Below are positions 1-5,113 of a DNA stretch of 5,113 nt, piece by piece. The translations under genes and the position numbers were made by a program. How positions within the stretch are numbered: the first letter of the stretch is position 1; every line of letters begins with the position of its first letter. The stretch lies in NCBI GenBank assembly GCA_963582255.1, contig CAUZRD010000154.1, forward strand, positions 1-5,113, given 5' to 3'. This stretch comes from CAUZRD01 sp963582255. Lineage in GTDB: Bacteria; Pseudomonadota; Alphaproteobacteria; Rhizobiales; TMED25. Below the pieces are notes generated by a model that did no database searches, was not told where the DNA came from, and saw only the letters and a program-made list of their open reading frames with translations.

Positions 1-711
1 GGGCTGCAAAATGCCTTTAATGATGATGCAAATGCGCAAATGGTTGGCCGCGAGCGTACAATGGGCTGCGTGGTTGAGCTGTCGTGTGAAATCTTTACGC
101 CTGGAATGGTTCAGCGTAACACCGTGCCAAATGGAACATGGTTTAGTGTTGGCGAACTTGATGGCAGCGACACAACGCGTTTGCGCGAGGTTCAGCGACT
201 TCTAAAACTTGTTGGAAATTGTGACACGACCAACAATATTTATGGTGCTAAATGGACCAAGTTGATTGCCAACTCAATGACATGCCCATTTTCCTCACTT
301 GGGATGAAGAACTGGGAAGCAATGGAACTGCCCGGGATGTTCGATTTCTCCGTAGAAGTTGGCAAGGAATCGTTTGCTGTTGGTCAGGCACTGGGATTTC
401 GTGTGGAGCCCCTATTTGGGTTAACGAATAAACAGATTTCACAAGACAGCACTGATGCCATTTCAACCGTTATGCGTAAAATGGTTAAGGATGTGGGGCC
501 AAACGCACGCACCCATGCGGCGCAGGATCATGCCAAGGGCCGGCGCAGTGAAATTGAATACATTAATGGACGTGTGGATCTGGAAGGCCGCCGGCTGAAT
601 ATAGCGACGCCGTATAATCACTCAGTGTGCGAAATCGCCCGCAAAACTCACAAAGGTCTTATTACTCTTGATAGTTCAAACCTGACCCTGCTTAAAGAGG
701 GAGTGAGCTGA
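1..711 (+). CDS. Ketopantoate reductase (PanE/ApbA)-family protein, 5'-truncated
   Basis: The reading frame is open from the first base and runs 236 residues to a TGA. The family is usually about 300-340 residues, so the Rossmann NAD(P)-binding start (GxGxxG) lies outside the window. Visible residues begin GLQNAFND, which matches the conserved QNG-type segment after the nucleotide-binding domain (Asn4 here; Ala replaces the usual Gly). The helical C-terminal domain follows: AKWTKLIANS at 83-92 carries the expected catalytic lysine (Lys87), and RRSEIEYINGRV at 181-192 carries the conserved Glu184, followed by ATPYN at 202-206. Characterised members reduce 2-dehydropantoate to pantoate with NADPH in pantothenate/CoA synthesis, in the cytoplasm. 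Many paralogues with the same fold act on other 2-keto or 3-keto acids, so the exact substrate is not certain. The ATG at 40 is an internal Met, not the start. The gene converges on the cinA-like gene. Confidence 0.9.
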   Translation, partial: GLQNAFNDDANAQMVGRERTMGCVVELSCEIFTPGMVQRNTVPNGTWFSVGELDGSDTTRLREVQRLLKLVGNCDTTNNIYGAKWTKLIANSMTCPFSSLGMKNWEAMELPGMFDFSVEVGKESFAVGQALGFRVEPLFGLTNKQISQDSTDAISTVMRKMVKDVGPNARTHAAQDHAKGRRSEIEYINGRVDLEGRRLNIATPYNHSVCEIARKTHKGLITLDSSNLTLLKEGVS

Positions 712-822
712 CAGCTAGCTGGCGACAGACTATGAGCCACCCCATCAGTCGCTCTATACTCATTAATTTAGTTTGTATCAGCAATGTGTGGGATGTTTGC
801 TCCTGCATGGTATTCGGGGCTG

Positions 823-839
823 TGTGGGAGGTGCCCACA
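823..839. repeat. Inverted repeat TGTGGG/CCCACA
   Basis: A six-base-pair stem (823-828 with 834-839) closes a five-base loop and can be extended by two G-T wobbles in the plus-strand RNA. Neither side is followed by a T-run, so it is not a typical terminator. The CCCACA arm could also pair with the upstream copy of the TGTGTGGGA repeat. Confidence 0.35.
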
Positions 840-898
840 TGTCTTGGAAGCGCTTTATTGGCGGAACCCTGCACTTCTGACTTGCAGCTGTGAAAATC

Positions 899-916
899 AG
901 AGGACCGACGTCCTCT
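899..916 (-). terminator. Weak candidate terminator after the cinA-like gene
   Basis: AGAGGAC (899-905) and GTCCTCT (910-916) form a perfect 7-bp stem with a four-base loop, beginning 13 bases after the minus-strand stop codon. Read on the minus strand the stem is followed by GATTTTC, a short and imperfect U-tract. Position fits a terminator for the cinA-like gene, but the tail is poor, so efficiency is doubtful. Confidence 0.4.
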
Positions 917-929
917 ATGAGTTAGTGGT

Positions 930-2195
930 CTAGGATTTTTCAAAGTCCGATCGTTCATCGAGTGGGAGTAGATGCAATACCCTACGCAAGTAATCAAGGC
1001 CAAGCTCGACTGCGCCAAGTCGAACCCGATGGGCATCGCCAATAATTTCTGATTGACGAAGGAGTATGCCATCTGGCTGGGCTAGCGCCACCGCGATAGT
1101 GCCGCTGGCGCGCTTACCTGGTTGCGCTGGGTTATGCTTAACTTGCACAGACAGGCAATGGGTTGATCCTGTAAGCTTACTAAACGCGCCGGCGGTCAGT
1201 TTTGCAGTTTCTGGCGTCATCTTCTCTGTCTCGTTATTGAGTCCAAGCGCTTTAAATATTTCTTCCAGAGAACCGCCAAGAAGGCCACGTCGGAAAACTT
1301 TTCCATCCTCATCATGTTGGGTAAGGCGGCTGGCAATAAGCCCATTTGTGCCAAGTTCGCACACCGAAATCGTTTGGCCACGCATACCTAGATGATCTAG
1401 CACCACGCCTTCCAGCGTTGAGTCATCTTCAGCGAATACGAATGAGCCAAGACGATTGCGTACCTCTGTTTCCACCGGCTCTAGATTTCGTAAAATATCT
1501 TCCTCGCTACTACCTCGAACTGCGAGTTTAGTTTCCAGTTGAGGATAGTGAGCTTGAAAGCCAAGTTTGACCGAGCCGTTGGGAGCAAGGTTTACCACAT
1601 CTTCGAGTAGGCGGTCTGCCCTCGATTCACCAATCCCAAAGGAATGAAATCGTTTAAGCTGATGTAGTGTGCTACCTCCGCGCATCTCTGTCAGTCTGGG
1701 GATAAGTTCATCATTTAGCATCCGGTATAGTTCGCGCGGAACACCTGGGGTAAAAAAGAACCTTGCCTTACCTATATTAAGTGCAAATCCGCACGCGGTC
1801 CCAACTGGATTGTCTATCATTTCTGACGATTGTGGTAGCATTGCTTGTTTGCGGTTATTCGCAGGCATTTCGCGCCCGCGCCCTAAAAAAAATGCTTCCA
1901 TGCGGCCGAGCCACTCTGTGTTTAGCGCTAGTATATCGCCGGCTGCCTTGGCTGCTATTTCCTGGGAAAGATCATCGACTGTTGGTCCCAGTCCACCATT
2001 CACGATCACGGCATCTGCTCGTTCTCCAGCTGCCAGAAAGGATGCCAGAAGATTATCGCGATCATCGCCAACTGTTGTTCCCCACACAACATCGAGTCCG
2101 ACCTCGTCGAGGCGTCGGGAAATATATGCGTAGTTTGTGTTGACAATCTTGCCGCTGAGAATCTCATCGCCCGTACAGATAATTTCTATTCGCAT
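930..2195 (-). CDS. cinA: CinA/YfaY-like protein with degenerate deamidase domain
   Basis: This 421-residue protein has the two-domain CinA layout and near-normal length for the fused form. Residues 1-170 are the MoaB/MogA-like domain (COG1058), with TGDEILSGKIVNTN at 8-21, NGGLGPTVDD at 66-75, PVGTACGF at 130-137 and FTPGVP at 148-153. This domain is linked to ADP-ribose pyrophosphatase activity in characterised CinA proteins. Residues about 258-415 align in position with the PncC-type NMN amidohydrolase domain (COG1546), but its AESCTGG signature reads CELGTNG at 279-285, so the nucleophilic serine is replaced by Leu281. The later TGIAGP-type loop is also gone, with VQVKHNP at 350-356 instead. 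As I recall, E. coli YfaY has the same architecture with a similarly decayed C-domain, so this is probably its counterpart rather than an active NMN deamidase. The start is supported by AGGAG 10 bases upstream and by the family-typical distance to TGDE. The gene follows the MFS gene by 71 bp and may be co-transcribed with it. Confidence 0.92.
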   Translation of the reverse strand: MRIEIICTGDEILSGKIVNTNYAYISRRLDEVGLDVVWGTTVGDDRDNLLASFLAAGERADAVIVNGGLGPTVDDLSQEIAAKAAGDILALNTEWLGRMEAFFLGRGREMPANNRKQAMLPQSSEMIDNPVGTACGFALNIGKARFFFTPGVPRELYRMLNDELIPRLTEMRGGSTLHQLKRFHSFGIGESRADRLLEDVVNLAPNGSVKLGFQAHYPQLETKLAVRGSSEEDILRNLEPVETEVRNRLGSFVFAEDDSTLEGVVLDHLGMRGQTISVCELGTNGLIASRLTQHDEDGKVFRRGLLGGSLEEIFKALGLNNETEKMTPETAKLTAGAFSKLTGSTHCLSVQVKHNPAQPGKRASGTIAVALAQPDGILLRQSEIIGDAHRVRLGAVELGLDYLRRVLHLLPLDERSDFEKS

Positions 2196-2205
2196 GGAAC
2201 CATTG

Positions 2206-2210
2206 CTCCT
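2206..2210 (-). promoter_or_regulatory. Ribosome binding site of the cinA-like gene
   Basis: AGGAG on the minus strand lies 10 bases before the ATG at 2195. A second, out-of-frame ATG at 2203 sits only two bases after this AGGAG and opens a five-codon frame ending at 2186. The wider spacing and family homology decide for the ATG at 2195. Confidence 0.6.
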
Positions 2211-2262
2211 CTTGAAGGTCGTTTGAAACGGCTAAATGGCACAGCCTGTAACCATAACATAG

Positions 2263-2274
2263 TCGTCTAGACGA
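2263..2274. repeat. 12-bp perfect palindrome across the MFS stop codon
   Basis: TCGTCTAGACGA is a perfect 12-bp palindrome that includes the TAG stop of the MFS gene (2267-2269). No T-run follows it on either strand and as RNA it has no loop, so it does not look like a terminator. It may be chance or a protein-binding dyad. Confidence 0.3.
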
Positions 2275-3502
2275 GTGTTTTTGCGCGGTAGCGCGCATTC
2301 AGCATTTTCCGTCCGCTTATAAACCAGATTAGCGCGGCGATTTCACACACGAACGCGATTGCAAAGCACACCTGATAGGCATCTGGCGAGTAGCCACCGT
2401 TAACGGAAGGCTTGAATAGATTGATAATTTCTCCAAACAGATATTGGGCTAGAAAAGCAAAAACAAATATACCCATATTGACGCCAGTTTGGGCGCGCGA
2501 TGATAGGTCTTTGCCGAAATAGGCGGCAAGCCAAGGATAGCACAACATACCCCATTGTCCGCCGGCGGCGAAGAGCAGCCATACGACAGGTGTAATAAGT
2601 GTCCAGCCAAATATAATAGGGATTTGGGCGATGAAGAAAATCAACAATAAGGAGTACATGACGTCCAAGAGACCGATGCCCCGTCGACCCAGCCGATCTG
2701 CAATCCAGCCACCGATAAATATCCCGGTGACGGCTGCGCACGCGTTCAAAAGCAGGGCGGTAGCAACCCCGGCCCGATCGAAGCCTGCAACATCGCGAAA
2801 CCATGGGCCAGCCCATAAAGTAAGGATAGCAATATTAAACCCAGCAGTTGTCCAAACCAGAGGAGCAATTCTTAGAGTAACCGGATCGGTAAAAATCTGG
2901 CGAAGTACGGAAAATTGATCGCGCATTTTTTGCGGAGAGCGTGTGGATTTAAAATCTGGCACCAGAATAAAATACAAAATCGCCACAATCACTGTTACCG
3001 CTGCTAGACCTATAAATACTAGCCGCCATCCGACTAGAGAAACCATGATTTCAGCTGGCCAAGTGGCAACAATATAGCCAATTTGCCCCCCGCCCATCAC
3101 GATGGCGTTGCCGAGTGCATGTCGTTCGGCTGGCAGGGAAAGGGTCACGGCTTTGAACCCGCTCATCAGCGCGCCGGCAAAACCTGCGCCAATTAGTGCG
3201 CGCGCCAGAGCAAGCGTATAGACATCCTGTCCGATAGAGAACAGGAGAGAGCCAACAGCTGCGCTGCACAGCAAAACTGATTGAACTCGGCGTGGACCAA
3301 ACCGATCGAGTGCCATGCCAAGTGGAAGTTGTAGTCCGGCATGCGCGAACAGAAGAGCAGAGGTCAAAAGTCCTAGCATCGCCGCATCCAGACCTATATC
3401 GGTCACTAGATTTGGAGCGATGAGCGCGTTGACAGATCTGAACAGAATGGCCATGAAATAGCCAAACGCGAACATTCCAAGGATGATGCTGGTGGACTTC
3501 AT
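2267..3502 (-). CDS. Major facilitator superfamily (MFS) transporter
   Basis: The product is a 411-residue, very hydrophobic protein of typical 12-helix MFS length, placed in the inner membrane as a secondary carrier. The loop between helices 2 and 3 has motif A, GMALDRFGPRR at 62-72, and the equivalent loop in the second half repeats it as GGWIADRLGRR at 264-274, showing the two six-helix bundles. RALIGAGFAG at 101-110 matches the helix-4 motif of proton-coupled members, and GWRLVF at 158-163 is the usual segment near helix 6. A charged central loop (about 183-210) separates the halves. The substrate cannot be read from the sequence; sugar-acid, organic-anion or drug carriers are all possible. 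The ATG has no clear Shine-Dalgarno sequence; an in-frame TAG 18 bases upstream limits extension, and Met10 is an alternative start. It lies 306 bp after the betaine ATPase gene and 71 bp before the cinA-like gene. Confidence 0.9.
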   Translation of the reverse strand: MKSTSIILGMFAFGYFMAILFRSVNALIAPNLVTDIGLDAAMLGLLTSALLFAHAGLQLPLGMALDRFGPRRVQSVLLCSAAVGSLLFSIGQDVYTLALARALIGAGFAGALMSGFKAVTLSLPAERHALGNAIVMGGGQIGYIVATWPAEIMVSLVGWRLVFIGLAAVTVIVAILYFILVPDFKSTRSPQKMRDQFSVLRQIFTDPVTLRIAPLVWTTAGFNIAILTLWAGPWFRDVAGFDRAGVATALLLNACAAVTGIFIGGWIADRLGRRGIGLLDVMYSLLLIFFIAQIPIIFGWTLITPVVWLLFAAGGQWGMLCYPWLAAYFGKDLSSRAQTGVNMGIFVFAFLAQYLFGEIINLFKPSVNGGYSPDAYQVCFAIAFVCEIAALIWFISGRKMLNARYRAKTLV

Positions 3503-3532
3503 GGTGTGTTGAAGTGCCTATCAATCTGACCA

Positions 3533-3549
3533 GTTTAACGGTTTTAAAC
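3533..3549. promoter_or_regulatory. Operator-like dyad GTTTAA-N5-TTAAAC
   Basis: A perfect 6-bp inverted repeat with a 5-bp spacer lies 31-47 bases upstream of the MFS ATG. Size and symmetry are those of a dimeric repressor site, and its position would cover a promoter or early leader. No regulator gene is in the window, and AT-rich dyads of this size can arise by chance. Confidence 0.3.
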
Positions 3550-3573
3550 GGCCGTGGAAATTTGTGGCCGTTT
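3546..3573 (+). terminator. Intrinsic terminator-like hairpin, best read on the plus strand
   Basis: AAACGGCC (3546-3553) pairs with GGCCGTTT (3566-3573) in a perfect 8-bp stem with a 12-base loop. On the plus strand it ends in five consecutive T (3571-3575) and G-T wobbles can extend the stem into the loop; on the minus strand those become A-C mismatches and the following tract is TTTAAAA. It thus looks like a plus-strand terminator although no plus-strand gene precedes it. It may still stop minus-strand read-through from the ABC operon, as near-symmetric terminators can. Confidence 0.5.
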
Positions 3574-3722
3574 TTGCGGCCATTGCCCGTCGGTCACCAT
3601 CTCATGGAGGTCTAGTGGTTTCAGGATCATGGTGGTTAGCCCGTGAGTGCTTTCATATGGTTAATTCTACCTACTTGCCGATAGTGCAAAAGAGTTAATC
3701 GCTACCAATTGATATTTTATGA

Positions 3723-3735
3723 TTGCCGGAGGCAA
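3723..3735. repeat. Small hairpin TTGCC-GGA-GGCAA
   Basis: A 5-bp perfect stem with a 3-base loop, about 75 bases downstream of the ABC ATPase stop. On the minus strand it is followed by TCATAAAATATC, which is not a T-run, so it is at best a weak RNA 3'-end structure. Confidence 0.25.
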
Positions 3736-3750
3736 CAATTCTGGACGTTA

Positions 3751-3766
3751 TCAAATGGAGATTTGA
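3751..3766. repeat. AT-rich inverted repeat TCAAAT-N4-ATTTGA
   Basis: A perfect 6-bp inverted repeat with a 4-base spacer, 43 bases beyond the ABC ATPase stop. It lacks a GC-rich stem and T-tail, so a terminator role is unlikely; it could be a small binding dyad or chance. Confidence 0.25.
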
Positions 3767-3808
3767 CGGGGAGAACCATAATCTGTGTTAAAAAGTTGCG
3801 GAAAATTT

Positions 3809-4894
3809 TTAGGTATCTGGTTCTTGCGGTTTTTTTGAGGACTGGGAAACAGATGGCATCACCATGGCCGAGATAACATCAGGAAGGGTTAGAACGCCGG
3901 TAGGTTTTCCGACATCATTCACTACATGCGCCACATTTTTACCATCGTCTGTCATTGTTTTTGCCGCGTCTTCTAGGACGGCATTTGCCTTAATGGCGGG
4001 GCCTTCTATATTTGCTAGGCATTTAAGCGGTTTCATAACGGCTTTAGCCTGTATGATACGACCTCGGTTTACTTCCTTAACAAAAGCAGCGATGTAGTCA
4101 TCAGCCGGTGATAACACGATGTCCTGTCCAGCGCCCTTCTGAATGATTTTTCCATCCCGTAAGATGGCGATATTATCGCCAAGCCGTAGAGCTTCATCAA
4201 GATCGTGGGTGATGAAGAAAACCGTTTTTTGCACCTCGCTCTGCAAGTCAAGCAACATACTTTGCATATCCATCCGGATTAGCGGATCTAACGCAGAAAA
4301 AGCCTCATCCATCAATAGGATAGGGGCATCATTGGCTAGCGCCCGAGCTAGGCCAACACGCTGCTGCATCCCACCGGAAAGTTGGTTTGGATAGTTGGTC
4401 TCAAATCCGGAAAGTCCAACCCGGTCGATCCAGTACATTGCCGTATCCAGCTGCCGTGCTTTTTCTACACCGCGCACTTCCAAGCCATACACTACATTAT
4501 CGATAATGGTTCGATGAGGAAGAAGAGAAAATTTTTGAAACACCATCGCGGTTTGGTTGCGCCGGAATTCGCGTAAGCTCCGGGTACTCATTTTTGCCAC
4601 GTCCTTGCCGCCAACAAAAATTTCTCCGGTGGTTGGATCGATCAGTCGGTTAATGTGGCGAATAAGAGTCGATTTTCCTGATCCCGATAGTCCCATCACG
4701 ATCTGAATCTTGCCCGGTTCCATGGAGATATTAATATTGTTGAGGGCAATCACATGTCCGTGCTTTTCCAGTAGCTCTGTTTTCGACATACCGTCGTTGA
4801 CGGCATCTATGTAAGAAGCGGGTTGGGTACCGTAAATCTTATAAAGATTTCTGACCTTTATACCGATCTTTGGTATGTCGTGATCAGTTGCCAT
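3809..4894 (-). CDS. proV: Glycine betaine/proline ABC transporter ATPase (ProV/OpuAA type)
   Basis: This 361-residue protein is the cytoplasmic ATPase that powers uptake of betaine-type osmoprotectants. It has Walker A GLSGSGKST at 68-76, Q-loop Gln120, signature LSGGMQQR at 172-179, Walker B ILLMDEAFSALD at 192-203 and the switch histidine in THD at 229-231. ProV-specific features are the insert with SKTELLEKHG (37-46) before the first domain strand, RLIDPTTGEI after Walker A, and a regulatory tail. That tail (about 282-345) looks like a single CBS-like unit, and the protein is some 40-50 residues shorter than typical ProV/OpuAA of about 400, which carry two CBS units. The ATG at 4894 is chosen because AGGAG lies seven bases upstream and the product begins close to the domain. 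An upstream in-frame ATG at 4963 would force an 80-base overlap with the permease gene. The chosen start overlaps the permease stop by 11 bases, indicating translational coupling. Quaternary amines other than betaine (choline, carnitine) remain possible substrates. Confidence 0.94.
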   Translation of the reverse strand: MATDHDIPKIGIKVRNLYKIYGTQPASYIDAVNDGMSKTELLEKHGHVIALNNINISMEPGKIQIVMGLSGSGKSTLIRHINRLIDPTTGEIFVGGKDVAKMSTRSLREFRRNQTAMVFQKFSLLPHRTIIDNVVYGLEVRGVEKARQLDTAMYWIDRVGLSGFETNYPNQLSGGMQQRVGLARALANDAPILLMDEAFSALDPLIRMDMQSMLLDLQSEVQKTVFFITHDLDEALRLGDNIAILRDGKIIQKGAGQDIVLSPADDYIAAFVKEVNRGRIIQAKAVMKPLKCLANIEGPAIKANAVLEDAAKTMTDDGKNVAHVVNDVGKPTGVLTLPDVISAMVMPSVSQSSKKPQEPDT

Positions 4895-5113
4895 GGACGA
4901 TCTCCTGATGTTTTTGTAGCCGTCGCCCAAACGCCTGACTGACACGATCGAATATGATGGCAATGCCTACAATCGCTAGTCCGTTAAATACGCCGAGAGT
5001 GAAATACTGATTTGCGATTGCCTTTAGCACGGGTTGTCCGAGGCCCTGAACACCGATCATCGAAGCAACAACCACCATGGATAGCGCCATCATGATGGTT
5101 TGATTGATACCAG
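4884..5113 (-). CDS. proW: Glycine betaine/proline ABC transporter permease (ProW/OpuAB type), C-terminal fragment
   Basis: Only the last 75 residues are in the window; the frame stays open through the right edge. The visible start, GINQTIMMALSMVVVASMIG, is the strongly conserved ProW/OpuAB segment that follows the EAA coupling loop, which lies outside the window. GVQGLGQPVL comes next, and then a final membrane helix (about residues 44-56, LAIVGIAIIFDRV) and a basic cytoplasmic tail. The protein forms the inner-membrane channel that pairs with the ATPase encoded next. The TGA at 4886-4884 overlaps the ATPase start by 11 bases. Here the permease precedes the ATPase, the reverse of the classical proV-proW order. 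The ATG at 5093 is an internal Met, not the start. Confidence 0.93.
   Translation of the reverse strand, partial: GINQTIMMALSMVVVASMIGVQGLGQPVLKAIANQYFTLGVFNGLAIVGIAIIFDRVSQAFGRRLQKHQEIVHGN
4902..4906 (-). promoter_or_regulatory. Ribosome binding site of the ABC ATPase gene
   Basis: AGGAG on the minus strand, seven bases before the ATG at 4894, decides the ATPase start. It lies inside the last codons of the permease gene, consistent with coupled translation of the two subunits. Confidence 0.75.

Larger units (their letters stand above)
712..929. other. Convergent intergenic region without a convincing gene
   Basis: This 218-bp stretch separates the ends of two converging genes. It contains a perfect 10-bp palindrome CAGCTAGCTG just after the first stop (712-721), a 9-bp direct repeat TGTGTGGGA at 785-793 and 821-829, and hairpins at 823-839 and 899-916. 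No strong intrinsic terminator (GC stem plus T-run) is seen for the plus-strand gene. A 53-codon open frame at 732-893 lacks a ribosome binding site and resembles no family I know. Confidence 0.6.
3503..3808. other. 306-bp intergenic region and leader of the MFS gene
   Basis: The gap separates the ABC ATPase stop from the MFS start, both on the minus strand. It holds a strong GC hairpin with an alternative overlapping hairpin (3546-3582), an AT-rich dyad (3533-3549), two further small hairpins (3723-3735 and 3751-3766), and a 28-codon minus-strand open frame (3630-3544) of doubtful reality. The region is probably where the MFS promoter lies. A TAGAAT hexamer on the minus strand near 3664-3669 resembles a -10 box, but the nearest TTG-type -35 (TTGCAC) is only 14 bases away, so I do not assign a promoter. 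Confidence 0.55.

Noticed and set aside
1..711. Left-edge gene read as a complete 223-residue protein from the ATG at 40
   Set aside because: The frame is open to base 1, and the codons before that ATG encode the conserved QN segment of the family, so the gene is truncated by the window rather than short.
732..893. 53-codon plus-strand open frame starting MSHPISRS in the convergent gap
   Set aside because: No Shine-Dalgarno sequence, irregular cysteine- and tryptophan-rich composition, no family resemblance, and it overlaps the hairpin-rich stretch; most likely chance.
692..1072. 126-codon minus-strand open frame covering the convergent gap and the end of the cinA-like gene
   Set aside because: It overlaps the well-supported cinA-like coding region in another frame and its product has no recognisable motif or regular composition.
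1669..2133. 154-codon plus-strand open frame opposite the cinA-like gene
   Set aside because: Antisense to conserved CinA motifs; serine-, arginine- and proline-rich product typical of a shadow frame, with no supporting start signal.
3051..3524. 157-codon minus-strand open frame overlapping the start of the MFS gene
   Set aside because: It is another frame of the MFS N-terminal half, which has clear MFS motifs; the alternative product looks random.
3664..3689. TTGCAC ... TAGAAT promoter for the MFS gene on the minus strand
   Set aside because: The spacer is only 14 bases and the -35 match is partial, so it falls short of a credible sigma-70 promoter.
4895..4963. Upstream start giving a 384-residue betaine ATPase
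   Set aside because: The extra 23 residues are encoded by permease codons in another frame and lack family similarity; the ATG at 4894 has an ideal AGGAG spacing.

Overview
This window looks like ordinary bacterial chromosome, with short intergenic gaps, strong AGGAG ribosome binding sites and a translationally overlapped transporter gene pair. Protein style (a glycine-betaine ABC system, a ketopantoate reductase-family protein, a 12-helix MFS carrier, a full-length CinA-like protein) and moderate base composition suggest a proteobacterium. An alphaproteobacterium, possibly marine, is my best guess, but this is inference from impression and no marker gene is present.

Layout. Positions 1-711 (+) hold the C-terminal two thirds of a ketopantoate reductase (PanE/ApbA)-family protein, cut by the left edge. 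A 218-bp gap (712-929) lies between this gene and the oppositely oriented cinA-like gene, so the two converge. It has short inverted repeats and one weak terminator candidate, but no convincing gene. Everything to the right is on the minus strand. In transcription order it is: the end of a betaine/proline ABC permease (5113-4884, cut by the right edge), its ATPase (4894-3809, overlapping the permease by 11 bp), a 306-bp gap, an MFS transporter (3502-2267), a 71-bp gap, and the CinA/YfaY-like protein (2195-930).

How the genes fit together. Permease and ATPase are clearly one operon for osmoprotectant (quaternary amine) uptake; a substrate-binding protein would be expected outside the window. 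The MFS gene starts after a gap containing a strong hairpin and an operator-like dyad, so it probably begins a separate or separately controlled unit. The cinA-like gene is close enough behind it to share its transcript. No functional link between the MFS carrier, CinA and the PanE-like enzyme is evident.

I found no CRISPR array, mobile element, tRNA or rRNA, and no evidence of a previously undescribed system. The points most worth a second look are the CinA-like protein's C-terminal domain, which has lost the NMN-deamidase signature; the short single-CBS-like tail of the betaine ATPase; and the structured leader in front of the MFS gene.
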